A stretch of 25,770 bases of DNA from positions 1 through 25,770 of the forward strand of contig JASHQP010000659.1 of NCBI GenBank assembly GCA_030039095.1. The letters are read 5' to 3'. The position numbers were made by a program, and so were the translations under genes. This DNA is from Streptosporangiaceae bacterium (GTDB lineage Bacteria > Actinomycetota > Actinomycetes > Streptosporangiales > Streptosporangiaceae). Under the pieces are notes generated by a model. The model was given only the letters and a program-made list of their open reading frames with translations. It did not search any database and was not told the origin of the DNA. This document shows positions 1-7,318 of this stretch, in pieces (positions within the stretch are counted from its first letter, which is position 1; each line of letters starts with the position of its first letter).

Positions 1-166
1 GCTCGGCCCGGCCGCCCAGCGTGGTGAGCTGCTCACGATCGGGCATCGGCTCGCCGGCGGCCAGCCGGCCGAAGATGGCCAGCATCGAGGCGAGCCGGGC
101 ATCAGAGCGGCCCACGGCCGCGCCGATGGTGTCGAGCTGCCGCTGTTCGCGGACGGACAGGACCAT
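1..166 (-). CDS. DUF3040-like small protein (3' end cut by window edge)
   Basis: Only the first 55 codons are present and the gene runs off the left edge. The start is ATG at 166-164, with a GGGGAGGT ribosome binding site about 7 bases upstream. The N-terminus opens with MVLSVREQRQLDTI, followed by a short stretch typical of small actinobacterial proteins of the DUF3040 type: an SxxEQxxLxxI-like opening, then a SDARLASML-like segment. In that family a membrane-spanning segment usually follows, but it would lie outside this window. No function is established. The gene is divergent from the xanthine dehydrogenase operon and has its own strong promoter flanked by two identical operator-like arms, so it is probably tightly regulated. 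Family assignment rests on recognition of the N-terminus only. Confidence 0.6.
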   Translation of the reverse strand, partial: MVLSVREQRQLDTIGAAVGRSDARLASMLAIFGRLAAGEPMPDREQLTTLGGRAE

Positions 167-197
167 GGCGGGCACCTCCCCGACCCCCGGCCAATAA

Positions 198-260
198 CTA
201 TCGCATCACGATGTAATTTTACCGTTCGCCGCCGGCCCGTCAAATGTCGTGATGCGATAG
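198..260. promoter_or_regulatory. Perfect 14-bp inverted repeat flanking a promoter (operator pair)
   Basis: The arm CTATCGCATCACGA at 198-211 is repeated as its exact reverse complement at 247-260. Each arm is itself an imperfect dyad (ATCG, five bases, CGAT). The right arm sits just upstream of the -35 of the minus-strand promoter and the left arm covers its predicted transcription start, with centres 49 bp apart. That arrangement suggests two copies of one repressor or activator site, possibly also affecting the divergent xanthine dehydrogenase operon. The regulator is not identifiable from the window. Confidence 0.6.
216..244 (-). promoter_or_regulatory. Sigma70-type promoter for the DUF3040-like gene
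   Basis: Read on the minus strand there is a -35 TTTGAC (244-239), a 17-base spacer, and a -10 TAAAAT (221-216). The predicted transcription start is near 209, leaving a leader of roughly 43 bases to the ATG at 166. This is an AT-rich island in very GC-rich surroundings and the best consensus promoter in the window. Confidence 0.6.
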
Positions 261-340
261 AACGCTTCCTCGCTTCGGTACCGGCCGCGGGCTCGGCGCG
301 TGCGGCAGGCCGGGGCAACATACGCGTATCGTCAGGAGGC

Positions 341-2641
341 GTGAGCACGTCCATACCCCAGGCCCCGGCGCGCCCGGCCCGGCCGACCACCGACGGCGGC
401 GTCGGCGCCAGCGCCCGGCGCCCCGACGCGACACCAAAGGCAACCGGCCAGTTCGCCTACGGCAGCGACCTGTGGATGGACGGCATGATCTGGGGCGTCA
501 CGCTGCGCAGCCCGCACCCGTACGCCAGGATCCGCTCGATCGGCATCGGCGCCGCGCTGGCCACGGGCGGGGTCTACGCCGTGCTCACGCACGCGGACGT
601 CCCCGGCCAGAACGCCTGCGGGCTCGAGCTCGCCGACCAGCCGGTTCTGGCCGAGGGCGTGGTCCGCTACCAGGGTGAGCCGGTCGCGCTCGTGGCCGCT
701 GACCATCCCGAGATCGCCAGGCAGGCGGCGAAGAAGATCGCGGTGGACTACGAGATCCTGCCGCCGGTGACCGGCGCGCGGCAGGCGCTCGACCCGGCCG
801 CCCCGCGGCTGCACCAGACGGCCGACGGCAACCTGGTCCGCCATCTCAAGATCCGCAAGGGCGACCCCGCGCCGGCGGCCGACGTGGTAGTGACCGGCAG
901 CTACCGCATCGGCATGCAGGACCAGGCGTTCCTCGGGCCCGAGGCCGGACTCGCGGTCCCGGACGGCGAGGGTGGTGTGGACCTCTACGTGGCCACCCAG
1001 TGGCTGCACGTCGACCAGCGGCAGATCTGCGCCGCGCTGGGGCTGCCGCCGGAGCAGGTCAGGCTCGTGCTGGCCGGGGTCGGCGGCGCGTTCGGCGGCC
1101 GCGAGGACCTGTCCATGCACGTGCATGCGTGCATGCTCGCCCTGCACACCGGCAAGCCGGTGAAGATGGTCTACAACCGGGAGGAGTCGTTCTACGGGCA
1201 CGTGCACCGCCACCCGGCGAGCATGCGCTACGAGCACGGCGCGACGCGTGACGGCAGGCTGGTCTACGTCAAGGCCGAGATCTACCTCGACGGCGGGGCG
1301 TACACGTCGAGCACCCCGGCCGTGGTCGGGAACGCCGGGACCATGGGCATCGGCCCGTACGTGGTGCCGAACGTGCACGTCGACTGCTACGGCGTCTACA
1401 CGAACAACCCGCCGTGCGGCGCGATGCGCGGCTTCGGCTCGGTGCAGGCCGCGTTCGGCTACGAGGCCCAGATGGACAAGCTGGCCGCGGCGGTCGGCCT
1501 GGACCCGGTCGAGCTGCGCTGCCGCAACGCGATCAGCATGGGTGGCGAGGCGCCGACCGGCCAGATCGTGGACAGCCCGGCCCCGGTGGCCGAGCTGCTG
1601 CAGCGCCTGTCGGCGATGCCACTGCCCGCGCGCAACGGGGCCGGCGACTTGCGGGACCTGCCCGGCGGGGTGGCCAACACCACCCACGGTGAGGGCGTGG
1701 TGCGCGGCATCGGCTACGCGGTGGCCTACAAGAACGTGGGCTTCTCCGAGGGCTACGACGACTACTCGACGGCACGGGTCAGGCTCGAGGTGATCGCGGG
1801 GGAGCCGGTGGTGACCGTGCACACCGCCGCCGCCGAGGTCGGCCAGGGCCTGGTCACGATCGAGCAGCAGATCTGCCGCACCGAGCTCGGCGTGGACGAG
1901 GTGCTGATCAACCCGACCGACACCCAGGTCGGCTCGGCCGGGTCGACGTCCGCGTCCCGGCAGACGTACGTGACCGGCGGCGCGGTCAAGGCCGCCTGCG
2001 AGCGGGTTCGCGGCCGGGTGCTCACCCTGGCCGAGGCCCGTCTGGGCCGGCCCGCGGTGGGCCTGGACGGCGGCTGCGTGGTGTCGGGAACCGAGCGGAT
2101 CCCGCTCCCGGAGGTCGTCGGCGGCGACGTCATCGAGGAAACCGTCGAGTGGCGCCACCGGCCGACCTTCCCGATCGACCCGGAGACCGGCCAGGGCTTC
2201 GCGCACGTGCAGTACGCCTACTCGGCGCACCGGGCCGTGGTGGACGTCGACACCGACCTTGGGCTGGTCAAGGTCGTCGAGCTGGCCTGCACCCAGGACG
2301 TCGGGAAGGCCATGAACCCGCAGGCGGTCGAGGGACAGATCCACGGCGGCACGGCACAGGGCCTCGGCCTGGCGATCATGGAAGAGATCCAGGTGCGGGA
2401 GGGCCGGATCGCGAACCCCTCGTTCACCGACTACCTGATCCCGACGATTCTCGACATGCCGCCGATGCGGGTCGACGTGCTCGAGTACCCCGACCCGAAC
2501 GCCCCCTACGGCCTGCGCGGCGTCGGCGAGCCGCCGACGATCTCCTCGGGCCCGGCGGTCGCCGCCGCGATCCGCGCGGCCACCGGGCTGGACCTCTGGC
2601 AGGTCCCGATCAGGCCAGAGCACATCACGGACGGCTCATGA
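341..2641 (+). CDS. Xanthine dehydrogenase, molybdopterin-binding subunit
   Basis: This is the large, molybdenum-cofactor-binding subunit of a xanthine dehydrogenase-family hydroxylase, which oxidises hypoxanthine/xanthine to urate. At 766 residues it has the usual length of the separate large subunit. Visible motifs are Q220 in ATQWLHVDQ, GGAFGGRED at 248-256, PCGAMRGFG at 358-366, EVGQG in the C-terminal half, and GVGEPP near the end, whose Glu (about 730) is the catalytic base position of the family. The GTG start has AGGAGG only one base upstream, which is unusually close; I see no better in-frame start, so the exact N-terminus is uncertain. It heads an operon with allantoinase and allantoicase, which supports a purine substrate. 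The FAD and 2Fe-2S subunits are not adjacent. The stop overlaps the next start (ATGA). Confidence 0.92.
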   Translation: MSTSIPQAPARPARPTTDGGVGASARRPDATPKATGQFAYGSDLWMDGMIWGVTLRSPHPYARIRSIGIGAALATGGVYAVLTHADVPGQNACGLELADQPVLAEGVVRYQGEPVALVAADHPEIARQAAKKIAVDYEILPPVTGARQALDPAAPRLHQTADGNLVRHLKIRKGDPAPAADVVVTGSYRIGMQDQAFLGPEAGLAVPDGEGGVDLYVATQWLHVDQRQICAALGLPPEQVRLVLAGVGGAFGGREDLSMHVHACMLALHTGKPVKMVYNREESFYGHVHRHPASMRYEHGATRDGRLVYVKAEIYLDGGAYTSSTPAVVGNAGTMGIGPYVVPNVHVDCYGVYTNNPPCGAMRGFGSVQAAFGYEAQMDKLAAAVGLDPVELRCRNAISMGGEAPTGQIVDSPAPVAELLQRLSAMPLPARNGAGDLRDLPGGVANTTHGEGVVRGIGYAVAYKNVGFSEGYDDYSTARVRLEVIAGEPVVTVHTAAAEVGQGLVTIEQQICRTELGVDEVLINPTDTQVGSAGSTSASRQTYVTGGAVKAACERVRGRVLTLAEARLGRPAVGLDGGCVVSGTERIPLPEVVGGDVIEETVEWRHRPTFPIDPETGQGFAHVQYAYSAHRAVVDVDTDLGLVKVVELACTQDVGKAMNPQAVEGQIHGGTAQGLGLAIMEEIQVREGRIANPSFTDYLIPTILDMPPMRVDVLEYPDPNAPYGLRGVGEPPTISSGPAVAAAIRAATGLDLWQVPIRPEHITDGS

Positions 2642-3915
2642 CCGCCGAGCGCGCGGAGGCGACGACGGCCAAGACCGTCGGCCGCGTGGACGCGCTGGCC
2701 GCCGAGGCCGACGAGATCCTGGCCAGCGCCGACCGGGCCCTGGCGGCTGGCTATCCCGGACCGCGGCCCGGCCGCCAGCCGGTGCACACGGTCTACGTGC
2801 CCGCCGACAGGTTCGGCACCGGCCTTGCCGCGGGCTGGGGGAGCCAGGCCCTCAGCGCGCTGGAGACGTTCGCCCCCGGCGCCGGTGAGTTCGGCGCGGT
2901 CATGGGCCTGCCGGCCGCGCTCGCGGCCGACGTGCGATCCCGGGTGCTGGCCAAGCTCGTCACCGAGCCGGTCGAGGACCTGCGGCTGGACTTCGAGGAC
3001 GGCTACGGCGTGCGCGCCGACGACGCGGAGGACGCCGACGTGCGCCGGGCTGCCGCGTGCCTGGCCGCCGAGACCGCGTCCGGCGCCGCCCCAGCCATGT
3101 GCGGCCTGCGCTGCAAGAGCCTGGAGCCGGTAACCCGCCGCCGCGCGATCCGCACGCTGGACGGGTTCCTCGCCGAGCTGCTGTCCCACGGCCCGCTCCC
3201 GGACGGCTTCGTGGTGACGCTGCCGAAGGTCACCTCGGCCGACCAGGTGACCGCGATGGTGCGGCTGTGTGAGCGCCTCGAGCAGGCACATGGCCTGGAC
3301 GCCGGCCGGCTGGTGTTCGAGGTGCAGGTCGAGACCCCTCAGATCATCACCGGCGCGGACGGAACCATGACCGTCGCCCGCTGCGTGCACGCGGGGGGCG
3401 GCAGGCTCACCGGGCTCCACTACGGCACGTACGACTACAGCGCCGCGCTGGGGATTGCCGCGCAGCAGCAGAGCATGGAGCATCCGGTCGCCGACCACGC
3501 CAGGGCCGTGATGCAGGTCGCGGCCGCCGGAACCGGGGTCAGGCTCAGCGACGGGTCCTCCAACGTGGTACCGGAGGGCAGCGCAGCGCAGGTCACCGCG
3601 GCCTGGGAACAGCACGCGCGGCTGGTCAGGCGGTCTCTCGAGCGCGGCTACTACCAGGGCTGGGACCTGCATCCGGCGCAGCTCGCCAGCAGGTACGCCG
3701 CCACGTTCGGCTTCTTCGCCGGCGGCCTGGCGACCGCGGCCGGCCGGCTGCGGGGATATCTCGAGCGCGCCGGCGGGCCGGTGCTCGAGGAGCCCGCGAC
3801 CGCGCGGGCGCTGGCCGGGTTCCTGGCCAGAGGGCTCGACTGCGGCGCGGTCACCGAGCCGGAGCTAGAGGAGCTGACCGGCCTGGACCGGCCCGGGCTC
3901 GATGCGCTCCGGTAA
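2638..3915 (+). CDS. DUF6986 family protein, CitE/HpcH-like aldolase fold
   Basis: The protein has 425 residues and its start codon overlaps the previous stop. It resembles the citrate lyase beta / HpcH aldolase / malate synthase superfamily (a TIM barrel using divalent metal). Seen motifs are LRLDFEDGYG at 115-124, GLRCKSLEP at 156-164, TLPKV at 194-198, FEVQVETPQI at 227-236 with acidic residues where the family binds magnesium, and HYGTYDYSAALGI further on. Actinobacterial members are annotated DUF6986 and, from memory, often sit near allantoinase and allantoicase genes. A role in disposing of glyoxylate or another carbon product of allantoin breakdown is inferred only from fold and context. 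It overlaps allantoinase by 14 bases, so translation is probably coupled. Confidence 0.8.
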   Translation: MTAERAEATTAKTVGRVDALAAEADEILASADRALAAGYPGPRPGRQPVHTVYVPADRFGTGLAAGWGSQALSALETFAPGAGEFGAVMGLPAALAADVRSRVLAKLVTEPVEDLRLDFEDGYGVRADDAEDADVRRAAACLAAETASGAAPAMCGLRCKSLEPVTRRRAIRTLDGFLAELLSHGPLPDGFVVTLPKVTSADQVTAMVRLCERLEQAHGLDAGRLVFEVQVETPQIITGADGTMTVARCVHAGGGRLTGLHYGTYDYSAALGIAAQQQSMEHPVADHARAVMQVAAAGTGVRLSDGSSNVVPEGSAAQVTAAWEQHARLVRRSLERGYYQGWDLHPAQLASRYAATFGFFAGGLATAAGRLRGYLERAGGPVLEEPATARALAGFLARGLDCGAVTEPELEELTGLDRPGLDALR

Positions 3916-5344
3916 CCGGCGGCTGGTGATCCAGGCCAGCCGTGTTGTGCTGCCGGACGGCATCCGCCCGGCCGAGGTGTGGATCTCCGGAGGCAAGATC
4001 GACGACGTGCGCCCGATCACGTCGCCACCCGGCGCTCGGGCGTGGCCGGGTGGGGCAAGGGAGCCGGGTGGGGCAAGTGTTGAGCCGGGCGAGGGAGTTG
4101 AGCCGGGTGGGGCACGGGCGGGTTCGGGCGGGGTAAGCGAAATAATCCTGGCCGACGACGAGGTGCTGCTGCCCGGCCTGGTCGACACCCACGTGCACGT
4201 GAACGAGCCGGGCCGGACCGACTGGGAGGGGTTCGCCACCGCGACCCGCGCCGCGGCGGCCGGCGGGATCACCACGATCGTGGACATGCCGCTGAACTCG
4301 ATCCCGCCGACCACGAACGCGGGGGCGCTGCGCATCAAGCGGGAGGAGGCCGCCGGCCAGGTGCACGTCGACGTCGGCTTCTGGGGCGGCGTGGTGCCGG
4401 GCAGTTCCGGTTTCATGTCACGGCTGCACGACGGCGGCGTGTTCGGCTTCAAGGTCTTCCTGCAGGATTCCGGGGTGCCGGAGTTCCCGCCCGTGGACCA
4501 GGCCGGCCTGAGCGACGTGATGGAGCGGGCCGCCGCGCTCGGCAGCGTGGTGCTCGTGCACGCGGAGGACCCGGCAGTGATCGGCGCGGCGCCGCCGGCC
4601 GGGCGCACCTATGCGTCGTATCTGGCCTCGCGTCCCCCAGCCGCCGAGATGGCCGCGATCGCGCAGGTCATCGACGCGGCCGAACGGGCCGGGGCGCGGG
4701 CGCACATCCTGCACCTGTCGGCGGCGGACGCGCTGCCGCTGCTCGAGGCCGCCAGGCGCCGCGGCGCCGCGATCTCTGTGGAGACCTGCCCGCACTACCT
4801 CGCGCTGGCGGCCGAGGACATCCCGGACGGCGCGACCCAGTTCAAGTGCGCGCCGCCGATCCGGGAGCGGGCCAACCGTGAGCGCCTGTGGCAGGCGCTG
4901 CGGGACGGGATCATCGACTGCGTGGTGTCCGACCACTCGCCTTGCCCGCCGGCGATGAAGCACCTGGCCGACGGCGACTTCGGTGCCGCCTGGGGCGGGA
5001 TCTCATCGGTGCAGCTGTCGCTGCCCGTCGTGTGGACCCAGGCCCGCCAGCGTGGCTTCTCCCTGGACGACGTCGCCCGGTGGATGGCCGCCCGGCCCGC
5101 GCAGATCGCCGGGGTGGCGGGGAAGGGCAGCATCGCACCGGGGTTCGACGCCGACCTGGTCGCGTTCGCGCCGGACGAGACCTTCACGGTGGACCCGCTG
5201 CGGCTGCAGCACCGGCACAAGGTGACGCCGTACGCGGGCCAGCGGCTGCACGGCGTGGTGCGCCGGACGTGGCTCGGTGGCACACCGGTGGACGCCGGGC
5301 GGTCCTCCGGCCGGCTGCTGGCCAGACAGGAGCACACCAGATGA
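3902..5344 (+). CDS. allB: Allantoinase
   Basis: This is a cyclic amidohydrolase converting allantoin to allantoate in the cytoplasm. Metal-site residues are all visible: H97 and H99 in DTHVHVNEPG, K184 in GFKVFLQDSG (the carboxylated lysine position), H220 in LVHAED, H271 in HILHLSAAD and D344 in SDHSPC. The chosen ATG overlaps the upstream gene by 14 bases and no strong ribosome binding site is visible; GTG at 3926 (residue 9) is an alternative. Odd feature: residues about 41-80, between the N-terminal beta strands and the HxH motif, are a low-complexity Pro/Gly/Ala/Glu segment encoded by a degenerate DNA repeat, lengthening the protein to 480 residues against about 450 for typical relatives. 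The stop overlaps the allantoicase start. Confidence 0.95.
   Translation: MRSGNRRLVIQASRVVLPDGIRPAEVWISGGKIDDVRPITSPPGARAWPGGAREPGGASVEPGEGVEPGGARAGSGGVSEIILADDEVLLPGLVDTHVHVNEPGRTDWEGFATATRAAAAGGITTIVDMPLNSIPPTTNAGALRIKREEAAGQVHVDVGFWGGVVPGSSGFMSRLHDGGVFGFKVFLQDSGVPEFPPVDQAGLSDVMERAAALGSVVLVHAEDPAVIGAAPPAGRTYASYLASRPPAAEMAAIAQVIDAAERAGARAHILHLSAADALPLLEAARRRGAAISVETCPHYLALAAEDIPDGATQFKCAPPIRERANRERLWQALRDGIIDCVVSDHSPCPPAMKHLADGDFGAAWGGISSVQLSLPVVWTQARQRGFSLDDVARWMAARPAQIAGVAGKGSIAPGFDADLVAFAPDETFTVDPLRLQHRHKVTPYAGQRLHGVVRRTWLGGTPVDAGRSSGRLLARQEHTR
4045..4137 (+). repeat. In-frame GC-rich degenerate repeat inside allantoinase
   Basis: Units with core GCCGGGTGGGGCA begin at 4045, 4063, 4084 (degenerate) and 4102, spaced 18 or 21 bases apart, and a looser unit follows to 4137. 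All spacings are multiples of three, and the core is read as Pro-Gly-Gly-Ala. The plus strand carries dense runs of three or four G, so G-quadruplex formation is possible. Confidence 0.75.
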
Positions 5345-6414
5345 CCGATTCCGGAGCCAGCCGGGCCCCTGACCTAGCGTTGAGGACTCTTGGCGGGAGT
5401 GTCATCTTCGCGACAGACGAACTGTTCGCGGAGAAGGAAAACCTCATCAAACCGGAGGCGCCGGGCTTTGCGGCCGGTCAGTTCGGGAACCGGGGGAAGA
5501 TCTACGACGGATGGGAGACCCGGCGGCACCGGGCTCCCGCGCATGATCACGCGATCGTCAGGCTCGGGATCCCGGGGATCGTGGACGAGGTGGTCGTGGA
5601 CACGTCATTCTTCCGCGGCAACTACCCGCCGCAGGTGTCGGTGGAGGCGGCCGCCGCCGAGGGGTACCCGGCGCCCGGCGAGCTGACCGCGTGGCACACG
5701 CTGGTCGAGCGGACCGGCGCGCTGGGCGACACAGCGAACCGCTATCCGGTCAGCTCGCGGCTGCGGTGGACGCACGTCCGCCTGTCGATCTACCCCGACG
5801 GCGGGGTTGCCAGGCTGCGGGTGCACGGCACGCCGCTGCCCGACCCGCGGTTCCTGGCCGGGACCATCGACCTGGCGGCCCTGGAGAACGGCGGCCGCGT
5901 GGCCGGCTGCTCGGACCAGTTCTACGCGTCGGCCGGCAACCTGATCCTGCCCGGCCTGGCCACGGGCATGGCCGGGGGATGGGAGAACGCGCGGCGCCGC
6001 GACCCGGGCCACGATTACGTGACGATCGCACTGGCCGCGCGCGGGGTGCTGCGCCACGTCGAGATCGACACGTCGTGGTTCGTCGGCAACGCGCCGGACC
6101 GGGTCCGGCTGCTGGCGGCGGACGCGCCGGACGCTACGGACGCTGATCTGCCGGGCGACTCGGCGTGGCGGGAGGTGCTGCCGGTCACCGCGGTGCAGCC
6201 GGACACCAGGCACAGATACCTGGTTGACGACATGGGCGGTGCGGGTGGTGGTAACACCGCCACCCACGTCCGCCTCGACGTGATCCCTGATGGCGGGCTG
6301 GCCAGGCTCAGGGTCTACGGTGAGATCGTCCCCGAGGCGCTGGCGGGGCTCCGGCGGCGCTGGCAATCCGCGCTGCCCGCGATGCCCAACCCCCCCGGAG
6401 GCGCAGTTGAATGA
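5341..6414 (+). CDS. alc: Allantoicase
   Basis: Allantoicase hydrolyses allantoate to ureidoglycolate and urea. The 357-residue protein shows two internally homologous halves. The first includes KIYDGWETRRHR, HDHAIVRLGIPG and VDTSFFRGNYPP. The second repeats the pattern with GGWENARRRDPGHDYVTIALAARG and IDTSWFVGNAP. Both halves have the WE(T/N)xRR and DTS(F/W)F signatures of the family and end in matching THVRL...PDGGxARLRVxG segments. The start ATG overlaps the allantoinase stop (ATGA), and AGGAG lies 8 bases upstream at 5328-5332. A glycine-rich DDMGGAGGGN loop near residue 300 may be a small lineage insertion. No ureidoglycolate lyase gene follows, so the next step must be encoded elsewhere. 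Confidence 0.95.
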   Translation: MTDSGASRAPDLALRTLGGSVIFATDELFAEKENLIKPEAPGFAAGQFGNRGKIYDGWETRRHRAPAHDHAIVRLGIPGIVDEVVVDTSFFRGNYPPQVSVEAAAAEGYPAPGELTAWHTLVERTGALGDTANRYPVSSRLRWTHVRLSIYPDGGVARLRVHGTPLPDPRFLAGTIDLAALENGGRVAGCSDQFYASAGNLILPGLATGMAGGWENARRRDPGHDYVTIALAARGVLRHVEIDTSWFVGNAPDRVRLLAADAPDATDADLPGDSAWREVLPVTAVQPDTRHRYLVDDMGGAGGGNTATHVRLDVIPDGGLARLRVYGEIVPEALAGLRRRWQSALPAMPNPPGGAVE

Positions 6415-7246
6415 CGTTAGGTTCGGGCTCTTCTTCCCCCAGTTCGAGGAGCTCGCAGACCCCGGCCGTCTCGCCGAGCTGGCGGTCGTGGCCGAAGAGG
6501 CCGGCTGGTCCGGGTTCTTCCTGTGGGATCACATGCTGGCCCGGCCCGGCATGGCCGTCTGCGACCCCTGGATCGCGATGACCGCGATCGCGGCGGCCAC
6601 CCGCGAGATCAGGTTCGGCGCCATGGTGACCCCGCTCGCCCGCCGCAGGCCGTGGGTCCTGGCCCGGCAGGCGGCGGCGCTCGACGTGCTGTCCGGCGGC
6701 CGGCTGGTGATCGGTGTCGGCCTCGGCGACGACGGCTGGAAGGAGTTCAGCTCGTTCGGCGACGCGGCCGATCCGCGGGAGCGCCGCGTGCTCCTCGACG
6801 AGTCGCTCGAGGTGCTGCGGCGCCTGCTGTCCGGCGAGCACGTCGAGTTCGACGGCGAGCGCCTGCACGTGCACTCGACGCCGTTCCTGCCCAGGCCGGT
6901 GCAGGATCCGCTGCCGGTCTGGGTCGCAGGCCGCTGGCCGAACCGTGCGCCGCTGGCCAGGGCCGCCCGGATGCAGGGCTGCTTCCCGATCTTCGCCGGC
7001 GACCCGGTTTTCCCGGACGCCGATGACCTGGCCGGAGTGCGCGCCGAGCTGACCCGGCTTGGCGCTCCGGACGTCTACGACCTGGCCATCACGTGCAAGA
7101 TGCGGCTGCTCGGGCCGTCCGAGCGCGCCAAGGCGGTGGCGACCGCGGAGAACCACGGGGTGACCTGGCTGCTCGAGGGGTTCGTCCCGGGGCTGTCGGT
7201 GGCCGAGTTCGAGGCCCTCGCGGCGGCCGGGCCGCCGCGGGGGTGA
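6407..7246 (+). CDS. LLM-class flavin-dependent oxidoreductase
   Basis: This is a luciferase-like monooxygenase-fold protein of 279 residues, probably using FMN or F420. The beginning NDVRFGLFFPQFEE, the GFFLWDHML segment, the AMVTPLARRRPWVLARQAAALDVLSGGRLVIGVG core and the late PLPVWVAG segment are the standard layout of LLM oxidoreductases. I choose the TTG at 6407: GGAGG at 6397-6401 is 5 bases upstream, while the ATG at 6411 is in another frame and would stop almost at once. The gene overlaps allantoicase by 8 bases, making it the last gene of the purine operon. Its substrate is unknown. The context allows an oxidation linked to purine or urea metabolism, but this class is abundant in actinobacteria and the link may be incidental. 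Confidence 0.82.
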   Translation: MNDVRFGLFFPQFEELADPGRLAELAVVAEEAGWSGFFLWDHMLARPGMAVCDPWIAMTAIAAATREIRFGAMVTPLARRRPWVLARQAAALDVLSGGRLVIGVGLGDDGWKEFSSFGDAADPRERRVLLDESLEVLRRLLSGEHVEFDGERLHVHSTPFLPRPVQDPLPVWVAGRWPNRAPLARAARMQGCFPIFAGDPVFPDADDLAGVRAELTRLGAPDVYDLAITCKMRLLGPSERAKAVATAENHGVTWLLEGFVPGLSVAEFEALAAAGPPRG

Positions 7247-7248
7247 AT

Positions 7249-7317
7249 GCGGGCGCCTCGAGGTGGTGGCGGGCGCCTCGAGGTGGTGGCGGGCGCGTCG
7301 GGGTGGTGGCGGGCGCG
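7249..7317. repeat. 20-bp tandem repeat (3.45 copies) between converging genes
   Basis: The unit GCGGGCGCCTCGAGGTGGTG occurs at 7249-7268 and 7269-7288 exactly, at 7289-7308 with two changes, and partially at 7309-7317. It fills the gap between the LLM stop at 7246 and the GH15 stop at 7319. It has no obvious stem-loop terminator other than the CTCGAG palindromes and is not coding in the flanking genes. Confidence 0.85.
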
Positions 7318-7318
7318 G

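Noticed and set aside
332..2623. 763-codon open frame on the minus strand opposite xanthine dehydrogenase
   Set aside because: It is a composition-driven antisense frame rich in Arg, His, Val and Asp with no recognisable motif, while the plus strand encodes a complete conserved enzyme.
6290..6406. N-terminal extension of the LLM oxidoreductase from an ATG at 6290
   Set aside because: The extra residues are unlike the family and lie inside allantoicase; a TTG at 6407 with GGAGG 5 bases upstream gives the expected N-terminus.
7249..7317. Possible CRISPR or attachment-site array
   Set aside because: Repeats are tandem without spacers, and there is no integrase or tRNA nearby.
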